In this document: positions 15,698 to 24,353 of the stretch, one piece after another
How positions within the stretch are numbered: the stretch's first letter is position 1
Layout of the letters: the number at the start of each line of letters is the position of its first letter
Source: Mycolicibacter algericus DSM 45454
GTDB taxonomy: Bacteria > Actinomycetota > Actinomycetes > Mycobacteriales > Mycobacteriaceae
Direction: 5' to 3'
Assembly (NCBI RefSeq): GCF_002086455.1
Contig: NZ_MVHC01000009.1
Coordinates: forward strand, 1 to 64,000
DNA length: 64,000 nucleotides
Notes under the pieces: model-generated
Told to the model about the DNA's origin: nothing
What the model saw: the letters and a program-made list of their open reading frames with translations, nothing else
Databases searched by the model: none
Position numbers and translations under genes: made by a program

Positions 15698-17230
15698 TCA
15701 AAGCCGATTTGCTTCGATGGTCTCGGTCAGTTGTTCGCGGAGTCGCCGCTTGTCGACCTTGCCGGTCGGTCCGCGCGGAACGGCGTCGGGACTGGAAAAC
15801 AGCAGCCACACCGTCGGCACCTTGAAGGGGCTCAACCGCTCGCGGGCATCCTCGCGCAGTCGCTCGACCGTCAGGGCAGCACCGGCCACCGCCGCACCGA
15901 CCCGATCCCGGCCGTCATCGAACACATTCGTGACGAAGGCGGCCTCGACGCCGTCGATGGCGCGCAGCGCCTTCTCGACCTCGCTGGGATACACGGTGGC
16001 GCCGCTGACCTTGAACATGTCGTCGGATCGGCCGTGGTAGAACAGGAACCCGTCGTCGTCGAGGCGCCCCAGGTCACCGGTGGGGTAGAAGCCGTCGGCG
16101 GTGAAGGTCTGCTCGCGGCTGCGGCGGCAGATGCCGCGCAGCATGTGCGGCCCGCGCAGCTGGATCATGCCCACCGTCTCGGCCGGTACCGGGACGCCGG
16201 TGTCGGGGTCGACGATCCGAACCTCCATGCCCTCGAACGGTTTACCGCAGCTGCCCCAGGCGGACCGGGGCATGTCGGTGTCGGCGGGATAGCCGCAGTA
16301 CGGTCCGAACGATTCGGTCATCCCGAACAGATTGGCGCGTGCGCCTGGCTGGGCGCGCAGCTGCGGCGGCAGCAGTGCTTCCAGGCTGCCGGGTTGCAGC
16401 GCCGACAGGTCGGCGTCGCCGCGATGGCGTGCCAGCGTCTCGGCTTGGTCGGGCCAGCCGCGAAACAACGTGACCCGTTCGGATTCCAGCAGTTTCAGGG
16501 TCGTCTCCGGTGTCGGGATCTGCTCGGTGACCAACGTCGCACCCGCCAGCAGCGCCGACAACACGCCGCCGCCGAAGCCACCGACCCAGAAGAACGGCAT
16601 CGGCAGGTACAGCCGGGTGCCGGCGTGGATGCAGCGGGCGGCCAGACCGGCCCGAACGGCACCCAGTGCGTTGCCGTGCGAGTGCAGCACCCCTTTCGGC
16701 GGGCCGCTGCTGCCGGAGGTGAACATGATCACCAGCGGGTCGGAGGGCGTGACGGCCGCGGCGAGTGCGTCGACGATCCGGGCGGGTGCGGCACCCGCGG
16801 TGACGGAAGCCAACTGTTCGCCATCCCAAATCTGTTGCAGAGCAGGGAGAGTCGAAGTATTCACTTCCAATCCGTCGAGGTAACGTCGGCCACGGAATTC
16901 GTCGACGCTCACCAAAAATTGCACCGCCGCGACGCGAAGCTGGGCGACCAGCTCCGGCGGGGTCAACAGTGTGCTCAGCGGCACCAGCACCGCGCCGATG
17001 CGGGTCAGGGCTATCGCCGTGCGCACCCACTCGACGCCGTTGGGCATGATCAGCCCCACTCGGGTGCCCTTCCCGACACCGGCCTGGACGAAGACCGCTG
17101 CCAGCTCACGAGACGATGTTTCGAGTTCGGCGTAGCTGAGCCGGGTGCTCGGATCGATCACGGCGGGCTTGTCGGGCTGCGAGCCGGCACGGGAGCAGAC
17201 CAGGGCGTTGACGGTGGCGGAGTCAGACAT
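15698..17230 (-). CDS. Acyl-CoA ligase (AMP-binding)
   Basis: A 510-residue ligase with FTSGSSGPPKGV (P-loop), FGMTESFG, YPTGDLGR, HGRSDDMFKVSG and the C-terminal GPTGKVDKRR lysine. ATG 17230 (MSDSATVNALV) is preferred over a longer frame because it overlaps the preceding ligase stop by 8 bases. It is the last of three ligase genes in a row in a six-gene minus-strand operon. The substrate is unknown; the presence of three ligases with three hydratases suggests several related acids are handled. Confidence 0.88.
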   Translation of the reverse strand: MSDSATVNALVCSRAGSQPDKPAVIDPSTRLSYAELETSSRELAAVFVQAGVGKGTRVGLIMPNGVEWVRTAIALTRIGAVLVPLSTLLTPPELVAQLRVAAVQFLVSVDEFRGRRYLDGLEVNTSTLPALQQIWDGEQLASVTAGAAPARIVDALAAAVTPSDPLVIMFTSGSSGPPKGVLHSHGNALGAVRAGLAARCIHAGTRLYLPMPFFWVGGFGGGVLSALLAGATLVTEQIPTPETTLKLLESERVTLFRGWPDQAETLARHRGDADLSALQPGSLEALLPPQLRAQPGARANLFGMTESFGPYCGYPADTDMPRSAWGSCGKPFEGMEVRIVDPDTGVPVPAETVGMIQLRGPHMLRGICRRSREQTFTADGFYPTGDLGRLDDDGFLFYHGRSDDMFKVSGATVYPSEVEKALRAIDGVEAAFVTNVFDDGRDRVGAAVAGAALTVERLREDARERLSPFKVPTVWLLFSSPDAVPRGPTGKVDKRRLREQLTETIEANRL

Positions 17231-18725
17231 CGAAGACCTCGGCCAGCCGGTGCCGGTCGACTTTGCCACTGGTCAGCAGTGGGAGCTCGGCGGCCGGGAC
17301 CGTGGCAAAGCGGCGCGGGATCTTGTAGGCCGACAGTTCCGGCTTGAGAAGCTCCGGCAGCGATCCCAGATCCAGGTCCTGCTGCACGACGACCGCCGCC
17401 ACCAGCTGTCCGCGATCGGGATCGGGAATGCCGATCACGTGGGCGACGGCCCCGCCGGTCACCTTGGCGATGGCGCGTTCCACCTCGATCGGTGACACGG
17501 TGACGCCGGCGGTCTTGATGACCGCGTCACGTCGGCCCTGGTAGTAGTAGAAGCCGTCGGCGTCGGTGCGCACCAGGTCCCCGGTGGCGAACCAGCCGTC
17601 GGCGTCGAAACATTCCTCGCGGCTGCGCTTGTGATAGCGCTGCATCAGGTGGCGTCCGCGCACCATCAGCTCACCGTCGCGGACTCGGCACTCGAACCCG
17701 GGCGCGGGCCGGCCGAAACTGCCGCGCCGATGCTCGGGCTGATCGCTGTCGTCTTCGCTGAGCAACACCGGGCCGCCGGTCTCGGTCATACCCAACATCT
17801 GGTGTCGCAACTGGGGATCCGCGGGTCGCGCGTCGGGGGCCATGAGCGGATACAGGTTGCCCCGGCGCAGCGTGGACAGGTCACGGCGGGGCAGGCTCGG
17901 GTGGCGCGCCAGGGCCGTTATCCCGCTGACGAAACCATTGGTCATCGTGGGCTTTTCGGCCTCGATCAGGTCCAGCGTGGCGCCCGGGTCGGTGGCGTTG
18001 GAGCACAGTAGTGTCGATCCTGCCAGCAGGCTGGCCGGCAGCGCGAACGCGAATCCCCCGATCCAGAAGAACGGCGAGTTGCAGAACAGGATGTCGGCGG
18101 CGGTCAGTCGCCGGATGTCGTTCAGATTGCGCTGGTGTCCCAATAGGCCGGCGTGGGTATGGATCACGCCTTTGGGCATCCCGGAGGACCCCGAGGTGTA
18201 GATGATGCACAGCGGATCGCTGCCGTCGACATCGGTCTCCAGGGCTTCGAGGATGTCCGGAGCCTCGCCACCGGCATCGGCATCGAAGACCACCCGGCGC
18301 AGCTGCGGGGCATGGACGCTGAATACGGACTCACCAAAGTCGAGGTCGACCTCCAGCGCCTCGGTGAGCCGCTGCCGGTAGTCATGAGACCGGTAGGACT
18401 CGCCGGCCAGCAGGATCTGCACATCGCTGTGGGCCAGTTGGCGGCGCAGCTCCGGGGCGGTGGCGAAGGTGGGGAAGGGGACCACCACCGCTCCGATACG
18501 AGCGGCGGCCAGCATGCTCACCAGGAAAGGCACGCCGTTGGGGTGCAGCAGTCCGACGTGACTGCCGCGGCCGGCCCCGAGCTCGAGCAGCCGGCCCGCC
18601 AGCTGGGCGGATCGCCGCTCCGCCTCGGTGTAACTGATGCGTTCGGTGTCGCAGATCAGCAGCGGATGAGCCCCGCGCGAACGAGCTTGTGCGCGCAGGA
18701 TTTCCGGCAGTACATCAGTGGACAT
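17223..18725 (-). CDS. Acyl-CoA ligase (AMP-binding)
   Basis: A 500-residue ligase with YTSGSSGMPKGVI, LGMTETGGP, FATGDLVRTD, QGRRDAVIKTAG and a final LTSGKVDRHR lysine motif. It is the paralogue of the next ligase (15698-17230); both share the SGSSG form of the P-loop and an FFWIGGF/FFWVGGF segment, so they probably arose by duplication. It overlaps both neighbours by about 8-11 bases. Confidence 0.88.
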   Translation of the reverse strand: MSTDVLPEILRAQARSRGAHPLLICDTERISYTEAERRSAQLAGRLLELGAGRGSHVGLLHPNGVPFLVSMLAAARIGAVVVPFPTFATAPELRRQLAHSDVQILLAGESYRSHDYRQRLTEALEVDLDFGESVFSVHAPQLRRVVFDADAGGEAPDILEALETDVDGSDPLCIIYTSGSSGMPKGVIHTHAGLLGHQRNLNDIRRLTAADILFCNSPFFWIGGFAFALPASLLAGSTLLCSNATDPGATLDLIEAEKPTMTNGFVSGITALARHPSLPRRDLSTLRRGNLYPLMAPDARPADPQLRHQMLGMTETGGPVLLSEDDSDQPEHRRGSFGRPAPGFECRVRDGELMVRGRHLMQRYHKRSREECFDADGWFATGDLVRTDADGFYYYQGRRDAVIKTAGVTVSPIEVERAIAKVTGGAVAHVIGIPDPDRGQLVAAVVVQQDLDLGSLPELLKPELSAYKIPRRFATVPAAELPLLTSGKVDRHRLAEVFDV

Positions 18726-20181
18726 GCCGTCCCTGTGCGCCGATCAGCTCCCGCACCGCATTGAGGTCGGCCTTGCCCGACGGGGTCCGCGGCAGGGCGT
18801 CGACGATCGTGATGTCGGTGGGGATCTCGTAGCGGGCCAGCCGGGTGCTCAGGAAATTGGCCAGTGTCTCGGCATCGGTGACGGCTCCGGAGTGCAGCTC
18901 GACCGCGGCCACCGGTGTCTGACCGAGGCGATCGTCGCTGCGTCCCACCACGGCGGCGCCCTTCACCGCCGGGTGGGCCTCCAGGGCGACCCGCACATCG
19001 TCGGGCATCACCTTGAAACCACCGCGGATGATGGCCTGATCCGCCCGGCCGAGGATCCACAAGAATCCGTCGACGTCGATGCGGGCCAGGTCGGTGGTGC
19101 GCATCCAGTCCGCGTCTGGGCCGAGTTGGCCCGGCTTGACCTCCAACAAGCCGGGCTTGTCGGGGCCGACTGGGACGCCGTCGTCACCGACCACCCGCAG
19201 TTGTGCTCCCTGAGTTGCCCGTCCGACGCTGCCGCGCTTGTCCTGCCAGAACCGCTGGTAGTCGCCCAGGGTCCAGCCGGCTACTCCGCCACCGAATTCG
19301 GTTGCCGCATAGGAGGTGAGCACCGGGATGCCGAATTTGGCGGTGAAGGCGTCGGAGTCGTCGGCCGACAGCGGAGCCGTGCCCGAGGTGACAGCACGGA
19401 TACTGGATAAGTCCTCACGGGTCAGGTCCGAGTGCAGCACCATCCGCAGCGCGGTCGGGACCAGCGACACCGCGCGCGGCCGATACTTGCGCACCGCCTC
19501 GGCCCAGCCCGTCAGCTCGAAGCGGTCCAGCAGCACGAATGGCCGTGCCTCGGCGACACACTGCAGTACCCGGAACACGCCGCCGATGTGTACCAGCGGT
19601 GAATTGACGATCGCCACACCGCCGCGCAACTGGGTCGGTGCCGGTGCCCGGGCGGGATCGGGGCCGATCACGCTGTGCGCCAGCATGTCGTAGGTCAGGT
19701 CGATGCGTTTCGGGGGGCCGGTCGTCCCGCTGGTCAGCATCCACACCGCCACGCCGGGACGGCCCGCATCCGAACCGGCCTCGGTGGCCGCGGTGACCTG
19801 TGGCTCACCGGTGAGGTCGGAGACCGACACCGTCGTGGTGCGCGGTGTCGGCGCGACCAGGGCGGTGAGATCCTCGGGTTCGCCGATGAGTACCGGCAGT
19901 TCGAGCGCGGCGATGTCCGCGCGGGTGCGTTCGTCGCCGCGGGACGGGTTGATCACCACCACGCAGCCGCCACCGAGCAGCACGCCGAGCAGCGCGGCCA
20001 GCTGCGGGGGACGGTTGCGCAGCAGGATTCCGACTCTTCGGCCGGCGGTCAGTGCCGCGATGCGCCGGGCCATGACGGCGACCTGAGACCAGGAGTGCCA
20101 TTGGCCGGCGTATTCGAACGCGCGCGCGTCGGGCTGCAGGTCGAGGACCGCGGCGATACGTTCGGTGAGCGGATGCGCCAT
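18715..20181 (-). CDS. Acyl-CoA ligase (AMP-binding), PKR subtype
   Basis: A 488-residue ligase with LTSGTTGPPKRI, YAATEFGGG, MRTTDLARIDVDG, LGRADQAIIRGG and TPSGKADL. It shares the PKR variation and an R(A)DGAINRGG/RADQAIIRGG segment with the ligase at 8159-9637. The frame is open far upstream (to 21174) but that portion shadows two hydratase genes; ATG 20181 overlaps the upstream stop as ATGA and gives a normal ligase N-terminus. Confidence 0.88.
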   Translation of the reverse strand: MAHPLTERIAAVLDLQPDARAFEYAGQWHSWSQVAVMARRIAALTAGRRVGILLRNRPPQLAALLGVLLGGGCVVVINPSRGDERTRADIAALELPVLIGEPEDLTALVAPTPRTTTVSVSDLTGEPQVTAATEAGSDAGRPGVAVWMLTSGTTGPPKRIDLTYDMLAHSVIGPDPARAPAPTQLRGGVAIVNSPLVHIGGVFRVLQCVAEARPFVLLDRFELTGWAEAVRKYRPRAVSLVPTALRMVLHSDLTREDLSSIRAVTSGTAPLSADDSDAFTAKFGIPVLTSYAATEFGGGVAGWTLGDYQRFWQDKRGSVGRATQGAQLRVVGDDGVPVGPDKPGLLEVKPGQLGPDADWMRTTDLARIDVDGFLWILGRADQAIIRGGFKVMPDDVRVALEAHPAVKGAAVVGRSDDRLGQTPVAAVELHSGAVTDAETLANFLSTRLARYEIPTDITIVDALPRTPSGKADLNAVRELIGAQGRHVH

Positions 20182-20972
20182 CAGCGGATCCGCGGCGGGG
20201 CGGCAGGGTGGGGTGGTTGGGCGTCGAGCTCGGCTTTGCCGAGCGGGTTTCCCAGCCGGGTGTAGATCAGTCCCTGTTCCAGGGCGGCTCGGTAGGGCTT
20301 GTCCAGCGATTCCCAGATAGCCTTCACCGTGCCCTGGGTCGCCGACGGCGGCTTGGCCGCGATGGCGGCCGCGATCTCGTGTGCCCGCGCCCAGAGTTGT
20401 TCGGGTGCCACGATCTCTGACACCAGGCCGATGCGCAGCGCGGTGTCGGCGCCGACTCGTTCGTCGTTGCCCATCAACGCGATCCGCAACGTTTCGCCCA
20501 GACCGATCCGGCGCATCAGTCCGATCGGTTCCAGTGCGCAGACCAGTCCGGCCGACACGTGCGAGTCGAAGAACGTCGCGTCGGCCGAACAGATCACCAC
20601 GTCGGCTTCGTTGACGAAGTAGAACGCGCCGGCGGTGCACATCCCCTGCACCGCGCAGATCACCGGTTTGAACATCTTCTGCCACTTGGGGCTGAGCGCC
20701 TCGCCGGGATCCTCGTGATTCCAGACGTTGTCGGGTTGTCCGTAGGAGGCCTTGATGTCCAGTCCGGCGCTGAAAGCCCGGTCGCCGGCGGCTCGCAGCA
20801 CGACGGCGTTGACGTCCTCGTCGAGTTTGACGATGCGCCACGCCGCGGCCATCTCCTCGCACATGGTGCGGTTGAAGGCGTTGAGCCGATCCGGCCGGTT
20901 CAGCGTGATGGTGGCGACCCGGTCGTCGCGGTCGACATCGAGCAGGATGGTCTCGAAGCTGTCCGGCGTCAT
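20181..20972 (-). CDS. Enoyl-CoA hydratase/isomerase family
   Basis: A 263-residue crotonase-fold protein. TITLNRPDRLNAF and the oxyanion-hole segments (AFSAGLDIK and CAVQGMCTAGAFYFV) are present. The usual GG of the second oxyanion loop is changed to AG, and the loop after DIKASYGQP is long, so it may be a hydratase, isomerase or other crotonase activity. ATG 20972 is preferred to 20984 because it forms an ATGA overlap with the upstream gene. Confidence 0.87.
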   Translation of the reverse strand: MTPDSFETILLDVDRDDRVATITLNRPDRLNAFNRTMCEEMAAAWRIVKLDEDVNAVVLRAAGDRAFSAGLDIKASYGQPDNVWNHEDPGEALSPKWQKMFKPVICAVQGMCTAGAFYFVNEADVVICSADATFFDSHVSAGLVCALEPIGLMRRIGLGETLRIALMGNDERVGADTALRIGLVSEIVAPEQLWARAHEIAAAIAAKPPSATQGTVKAIWESLDKPYRAALEQGLIYTRLGNPLGKAELDAQPPHPAAPPRIR

Positions 20973-21775
20973 CGGCACTGCCATTCCGGTGCCCGCTTCT
21001 CCACGAAGGCCTTGGGGCCCTCCAGTGAATCCTCAGTGTGCAGGTTGCGCTCCCGGAAGGCCTCGGCGAGCATTTCGGCTTCGTGGAGCGGCAGGTCGAG
21101 GCCTTTGAGGATCGCCAGCCGGGTCCCGCGCACCGCCAGCGGCGCGTTGGAGTTGAGGATGCCGGCGATCTCATGCGCGCGTTCCAGCAACCGGTCGTGC
21201 TCCACCACCTCGCTGATCATGCCGAGGTCGTAGGCCCGCTGGGCGTCCATGCGTTCGTGGCGGCCCATCATCGCCATGCGCAGGGCGACCGAGCGGGGCA
21301 GCACGCGTGCCAGCCGCACCACTTCACGGCCGGCGACCAGGCCGATCGAGACGTGCGGGTCGAAGAAGGTGGCACGCTCCGAGGCGATGACGATGTCTCC
21401 GGTGGTCACCCAGTCAAGGCCCGCGCCGCAACAGATTCCGTTGATCGCGGCCAGGACCGGTTTGGCCATCGTCCGGAACGGCGGGGTCCCCTCCTGCGGG
21501 GCCTCCCACTGCTCGTAGGTCGACAGGTAGGGCCGTTCGTTGATCACCTTCCCGTCGCCGGGGATCGCCTTCACGTCGGCGCCGGTGCAGAACGCCCGCC
21601 CGGTTCCGGTCACGATCAGCAACCACACCTTCTCGTCGTTCTCGGCCTCGGCGTAGGCGGCCCGCAGTTCGGTGACCATGTGCGGGCTCAGTGCATTGAG
21701 TGCCTCGGGACGATTCAGGGTGATCGTCGCGGTATGGCCGTCCAGTTCGTAGGTGATGGTGTCGAATGTCGGCAT
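20969..21775 (-). CDS. Enoyl-CoA hydratase/isomerase family
   Basis: A 268-residue crotonase with ITLNRPEALNAL, AFCTGADVKAI and AAINGICCGAGLDWV (oxyanion loops) and a FFDPHVSIGLVAGREVVRL helix that is similar to the neighbouring paralogue. ATG 21775 has a GAGAAGAAGGGA ribosome site; the upstream open frame is spurious. Second gene of the operon, 16 bases after the first hydratase. Confidence 0.88.
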   Translation of the reverse strand: MPTFDTITYELDGHTATITLNRPEALNALSPHMVTELRAAYAEAENDEKVWLLIVTGTGRAFCTGADVKAIPGDGKVINERPYLSTYEQWEAPQEGTPPFRTMAKPVLAAINGICCGAGLDWVTTGDIVIASERATFFDPHVSIGLVAGREVVRLARVLPRSVALRMAMMGRHERMDAQRAYDLGMISEVVEHDRLLERAHEIAGILNSNAPLAVRGTRLAILKGLDLPLHEAEMLAEAFRERNLHTEDSLEGPKAFVEKRAPEWQCR

Positions 21776-21791
21776 GGCCGGTCCCTTCTTC

Positions 21792-22640
21792 TCAGCGTCC
21801 GGTGAATCCCGGCGGGCGCCGCTGCGAAAACGCGGCCAGTCCTTCTTTGAAATCCATGGTGCGGCAGGCCAGTTCAAGATTGAACAGCTCCTGGGTCATG
21901 GATTGGGGCAACGTTGCGTGCTGCCCGTAGTGCAGCGCCTGCTTGGTCAGGCCGATGGCGACGGTGGGTCCGTCGGCCAACCTGGCCAACAGCTCGTCCG
22001 CGGTCGCGTCGACGTCGGTTGGTGCCACCGACTGATGGATCAGCCCCCATTGTTCGGCGGCGGTTCCACTGACCTGCTCGCCGAGCAGCAGCATGCGGCG
22101 GGCCCGGGCCAGCCCGACCAGTCGCGGCAGCAACCAGGTGGCTCCAGAGTCGGGGCTGAAGCCGCGGGCCAGGAATGGCTCCCAGAAGACGGCGTCGGCG
22201 GCGGCGATGGTGAAGTCGGCGGCCAGCGCCAGATTGCAGCCCAAGCCGACCGCCCAGCCCTGCACACTGCACACCACCGGCAGCTGGATGGTGTGCACCA
22301 GTTCGATGATCCGGTGCGCGGCATGCGGGATGCGCCGGACCAGATCGCCGGTGCGGGGCCGCCGGTCGGCCGCATTGGTGGCGACCCAGTCGGCGCCTGC
22401 GCAGAAATCGTCGCCGGAACCCCGGATGTGAACGGCTCGCAGCGTGTCGTCGCTCGCCGCCTCGGTCAGGGCGCTGATCAGCGCTTCGGTCATCGCTGGA
22501 CTCAGCGCGTTCCGGCGATCGGGGCGGACCAGCGTCAGTCGCAGCAGTGCGCCGTCGCGCAGCACCGTCACCGAACCATCAACCGGAGAGTCCGCGGCCC
22601 CGGACCCGGAAACGGGGGAGTCGGCCACTGTGCTGCCCAC
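21792..22640 (-). CDS. Enoyl-CoA hydratase/isomerase family
   Basis: A 282-residue crotonase with LTLVRPDRRNALS, DDFCAGADWVA and CSVQGWAVGLGCNLALAADF. First gene of the six-gene minus-strand operon, starting with GTG. It has an unusual serine/valine-rich N-terminal extension of about 20 residues before the crotonase fold, so the start may lie further in. Confidence 0.87.
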   Translation of the reverse strand: MGSTVADSPVSGSGAADSPVDGSVTVLRDGALLRLTLVRPDRRNALSPAMTEALISALTEAASDDTLRAVHIRGSGDDFCAGADWVATNAADRRPRTGDLVRRIPHAAHRIIELVHTIQLPVVCSVQGWAVGLGCNLALAADFTIAAADAVFWEPFLARGFSPDSGATWLLPRLVGLARARRMLLLGEQVSGTAAEQWGLIHQSVAPTDVDATADELLARLADGPTVAIGLTKQALHYGQHATLPQSMTQELFNLELACRTMDFKEGLAAFSQRRPPGFTGR

Positions 22641-22720
22641 CTTTCAGCGCCATATCGTGAGAGCTACAGTATGCTATACGATTAGCGTGTTTCGCCGCGG
22701 ATTCGACCGGGAAGGGCCCC

Positions 22721-23407
22721 ATGACGGACGGCTCGGGCAGCTCAGCGGTTTCGGCCGGTAGCAGCCGTTTCGGCGAACAGCCGCTGCAGCAGACCGTGGC
22801 GGCGGCCGGCGCCCTGCGGCGGATGACCGGGTTGCTGCTGGCGCTGGAGCATCCGCACCCGGTGGTCGACGACATGCTGGCGCGATTCGCCGACTGGGAG
22901 CGACAACTGGGTGGGGTCGTCGGGGCGGACGCGACGCCCCGCCTCGAATCCGACGACCGCGGCCGGGTCTACCTCAACCACGCCTTTGACGTCGGGGCGT
23001 TCAACCCGTGCTTTCCGGAGTACCGGTTCGACCTGCTCGACACCGACACGGCGTCGGGACGAGTCACGTTCCCGCTGGTCTACGAAGGGCCTCCGGGGCT
23101 GGTGCACGGCGGGTTTCTGGGGGTGTTCTTCGATTGCGTCACCCAGCACCAGAGCTGCGCGGCGGGGTTGGCCGGCCGCACCCGGTCGCTGCTGGTCACC
23201 TACCGCCGCCCGACGCCCATCCTCACCGAGTTGGAGTTCGACATCGCGCGAACCGAGACCGGGCGTGGGATCACGTCCACCGCGCGACTGACCCTTGGCG
23301 GCGAGCTGCTGTGCACCGGCGAGGTCTCCACCGCGGCGATGCCGCCGGAGAAGGTGAGCGCCAATCGATTCGGCCGCCGGCGGCCGGGCAAGGAGACGCA
23401 GCGATGA
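22721..23407 (+). CDS. PaaI-like hotdog thioesterase
   Basis: A 228-residue protein with a C-terminal hotdog domain (about 105-205); GLVHGGFLGVFFD is the usual thioesterase helix motif. It probably hydrolyses acyl-CoA and could release free CoA or remove dead-end thioesters. The N-terminal 90 residues are not recognised. ATG 22721 follows a GGGAAGGG site; the stop overlaps the next gene (ATGA). Divergent from the hydratase/ligase operon. Confidence 0.75.
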   Translation: MTDGSGSSAVSAGSSRFGEQPLQQTVAAAGALRRMTGLLLALEHPHPVVDDMLARFADWERQLGGVVGADATPRLESDDRGRVYLNHAFDVGAFNPCFPEYRFDLLDTDTASGRVTFPLVYEGPPGLVHGGFLGVFFDCVTQHQSCAAGLAGRTRSLLVTYRRPTPILTELEFDIARTETGRGITSTARLTLGGELLCTGEVSTAAMPPEKVSANRFGRRRPGKETQR

Positions 23408-24279
23408 GCGATGGCAGCGACGACCGGGTGCTCTTCGACGTCGACCCCGACGGGCGGATCGCCACTATCACGTTGAACAACCCCGGCCGGCGCAATTCCT
23501 ACGATGCCGCGATGCGGGATGCGATCGCCCGCTTCCTGGACCGGGTCGCCGACGACGATGACGTCGTGGTGGTGCTGCTCCGAGGTGCCGACGGCGTGTT
23601 CAGTACCGGAGCCGACATGAACAACGCCTACGGCTGGTACGGCGAGCGGGGCGAGCAGCCGCCGGCCAAGAGCCGGCCCAGCCAGCGTCGCCGCCTCGCC
23701 GTCGACCGCCGCTCGTTCGGCTTCTACCACAACCTGATGGGCTTTCCGAAGGTCACTGTGGGCGAGATCAGCGGCTACGCGCTGGGGGGCGGTTTCGAGA
23801 TGGCGCTGATGACCGATATCTCGGTGATCGCGCGCGACACCAAGATCGGCATGCCCGCCACCCGCTTCCTCGGTCCGGCGCTGGGCAGCCTGCACATGTT
23901 CTTCCATCGGCTGGGTCCGGTGCTGGCACGGCGACTGTTGTTGACCGGGGACATCATCGAGGCGGGCGCGGTCGAACACCTCGGCGTCTTCACCGAGACC
24001 TGTGACCCCTCGGCGGTTTCGGCGCGAGCACGCTATTGGGCGAGCAAGGCGGCCAAGATGCCCGCCGACGGGGTGGTGATCGCGAAGGAGGCCTTCCGGC
24101 TGGTCGAGCAGAGCCAGGCCTACCAGGGCGAAGAGGTGGCTAGCTACCTGTTCCACGCCTACGGCACCAACCTGCAGTTCGCACCGGGCGAGTTCAACTT
24201 CGTCAAGACCCGGGCGCAGCACGGCACCAAGGAGGCGTTCCGGCTGCGTGATGAGCATTTCCACGTGCCGGAACCGTGA
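23404..24279 (+). CDS. Enoyl-CoA hydratase/isomerase family
   Basis: A 291-residue crotonase with ITLNNPGRRNSY, GVFSTGADMNNAYG and EISGYALGGGFEMALMTD (two oxyanion loops). An insertion rich in Arg and Ser (about 82-105, KSRPSQRRR) follows the first loop. Coupled by ATGA to the hotdog gene upstream. It may take part in hydration of a bulky enoyl-CoA. Confidence 0.88.
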   Translation: MSDGSDDRVLFDVDPDGRIATITLNNPGRRNSYDAAMRDAIARFLDRVADDDDVVVVLLRGADGVFSTGADMNNAYGWYGERGEQPPAKSRPSQRRRLAVDRRSFGFYHNLMGFPKVTVGEISGYALGGGFEMALMTDISVIARDTKIGMPATRFLGPALGSLHMFFHRLGPVLARRLLLTGDIIEAGAVEHLGVFTETCDPSAVSARARYWASKAAKMPADGVVIAKEAFRLVEQSQAYQGEEVASYLFHAYGTNLQFAPGEFNFVKTRAQHGTKEAFRLRDEHFHVPEP

Positions 24280-24289
24280 TCCGGCCCCG

Positions 24290-24305
24290 GGCGGCGCCTG
24301 CCGCC
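24290..24305. terminator. GC hairpin after the hydratase gene
   Basis: GGCGGC-GCCT-GCCGCC, 11 bases after the stop codon. Short, with no U-tract, so its role as a terminator is tentative. Confidence 0.35.
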
Positions 24306-24353
24306 GCAAACCGGTAGCTTTACAGAAACAATCAACAATGTAAGGTTCGAAGA

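Noticed and set aside
18715..21174. An 819-aa fusion protein on the minus strand
   Set aside because: The upstream part is a shadow of two hydratase genes; a normal ligase starts at 20181.
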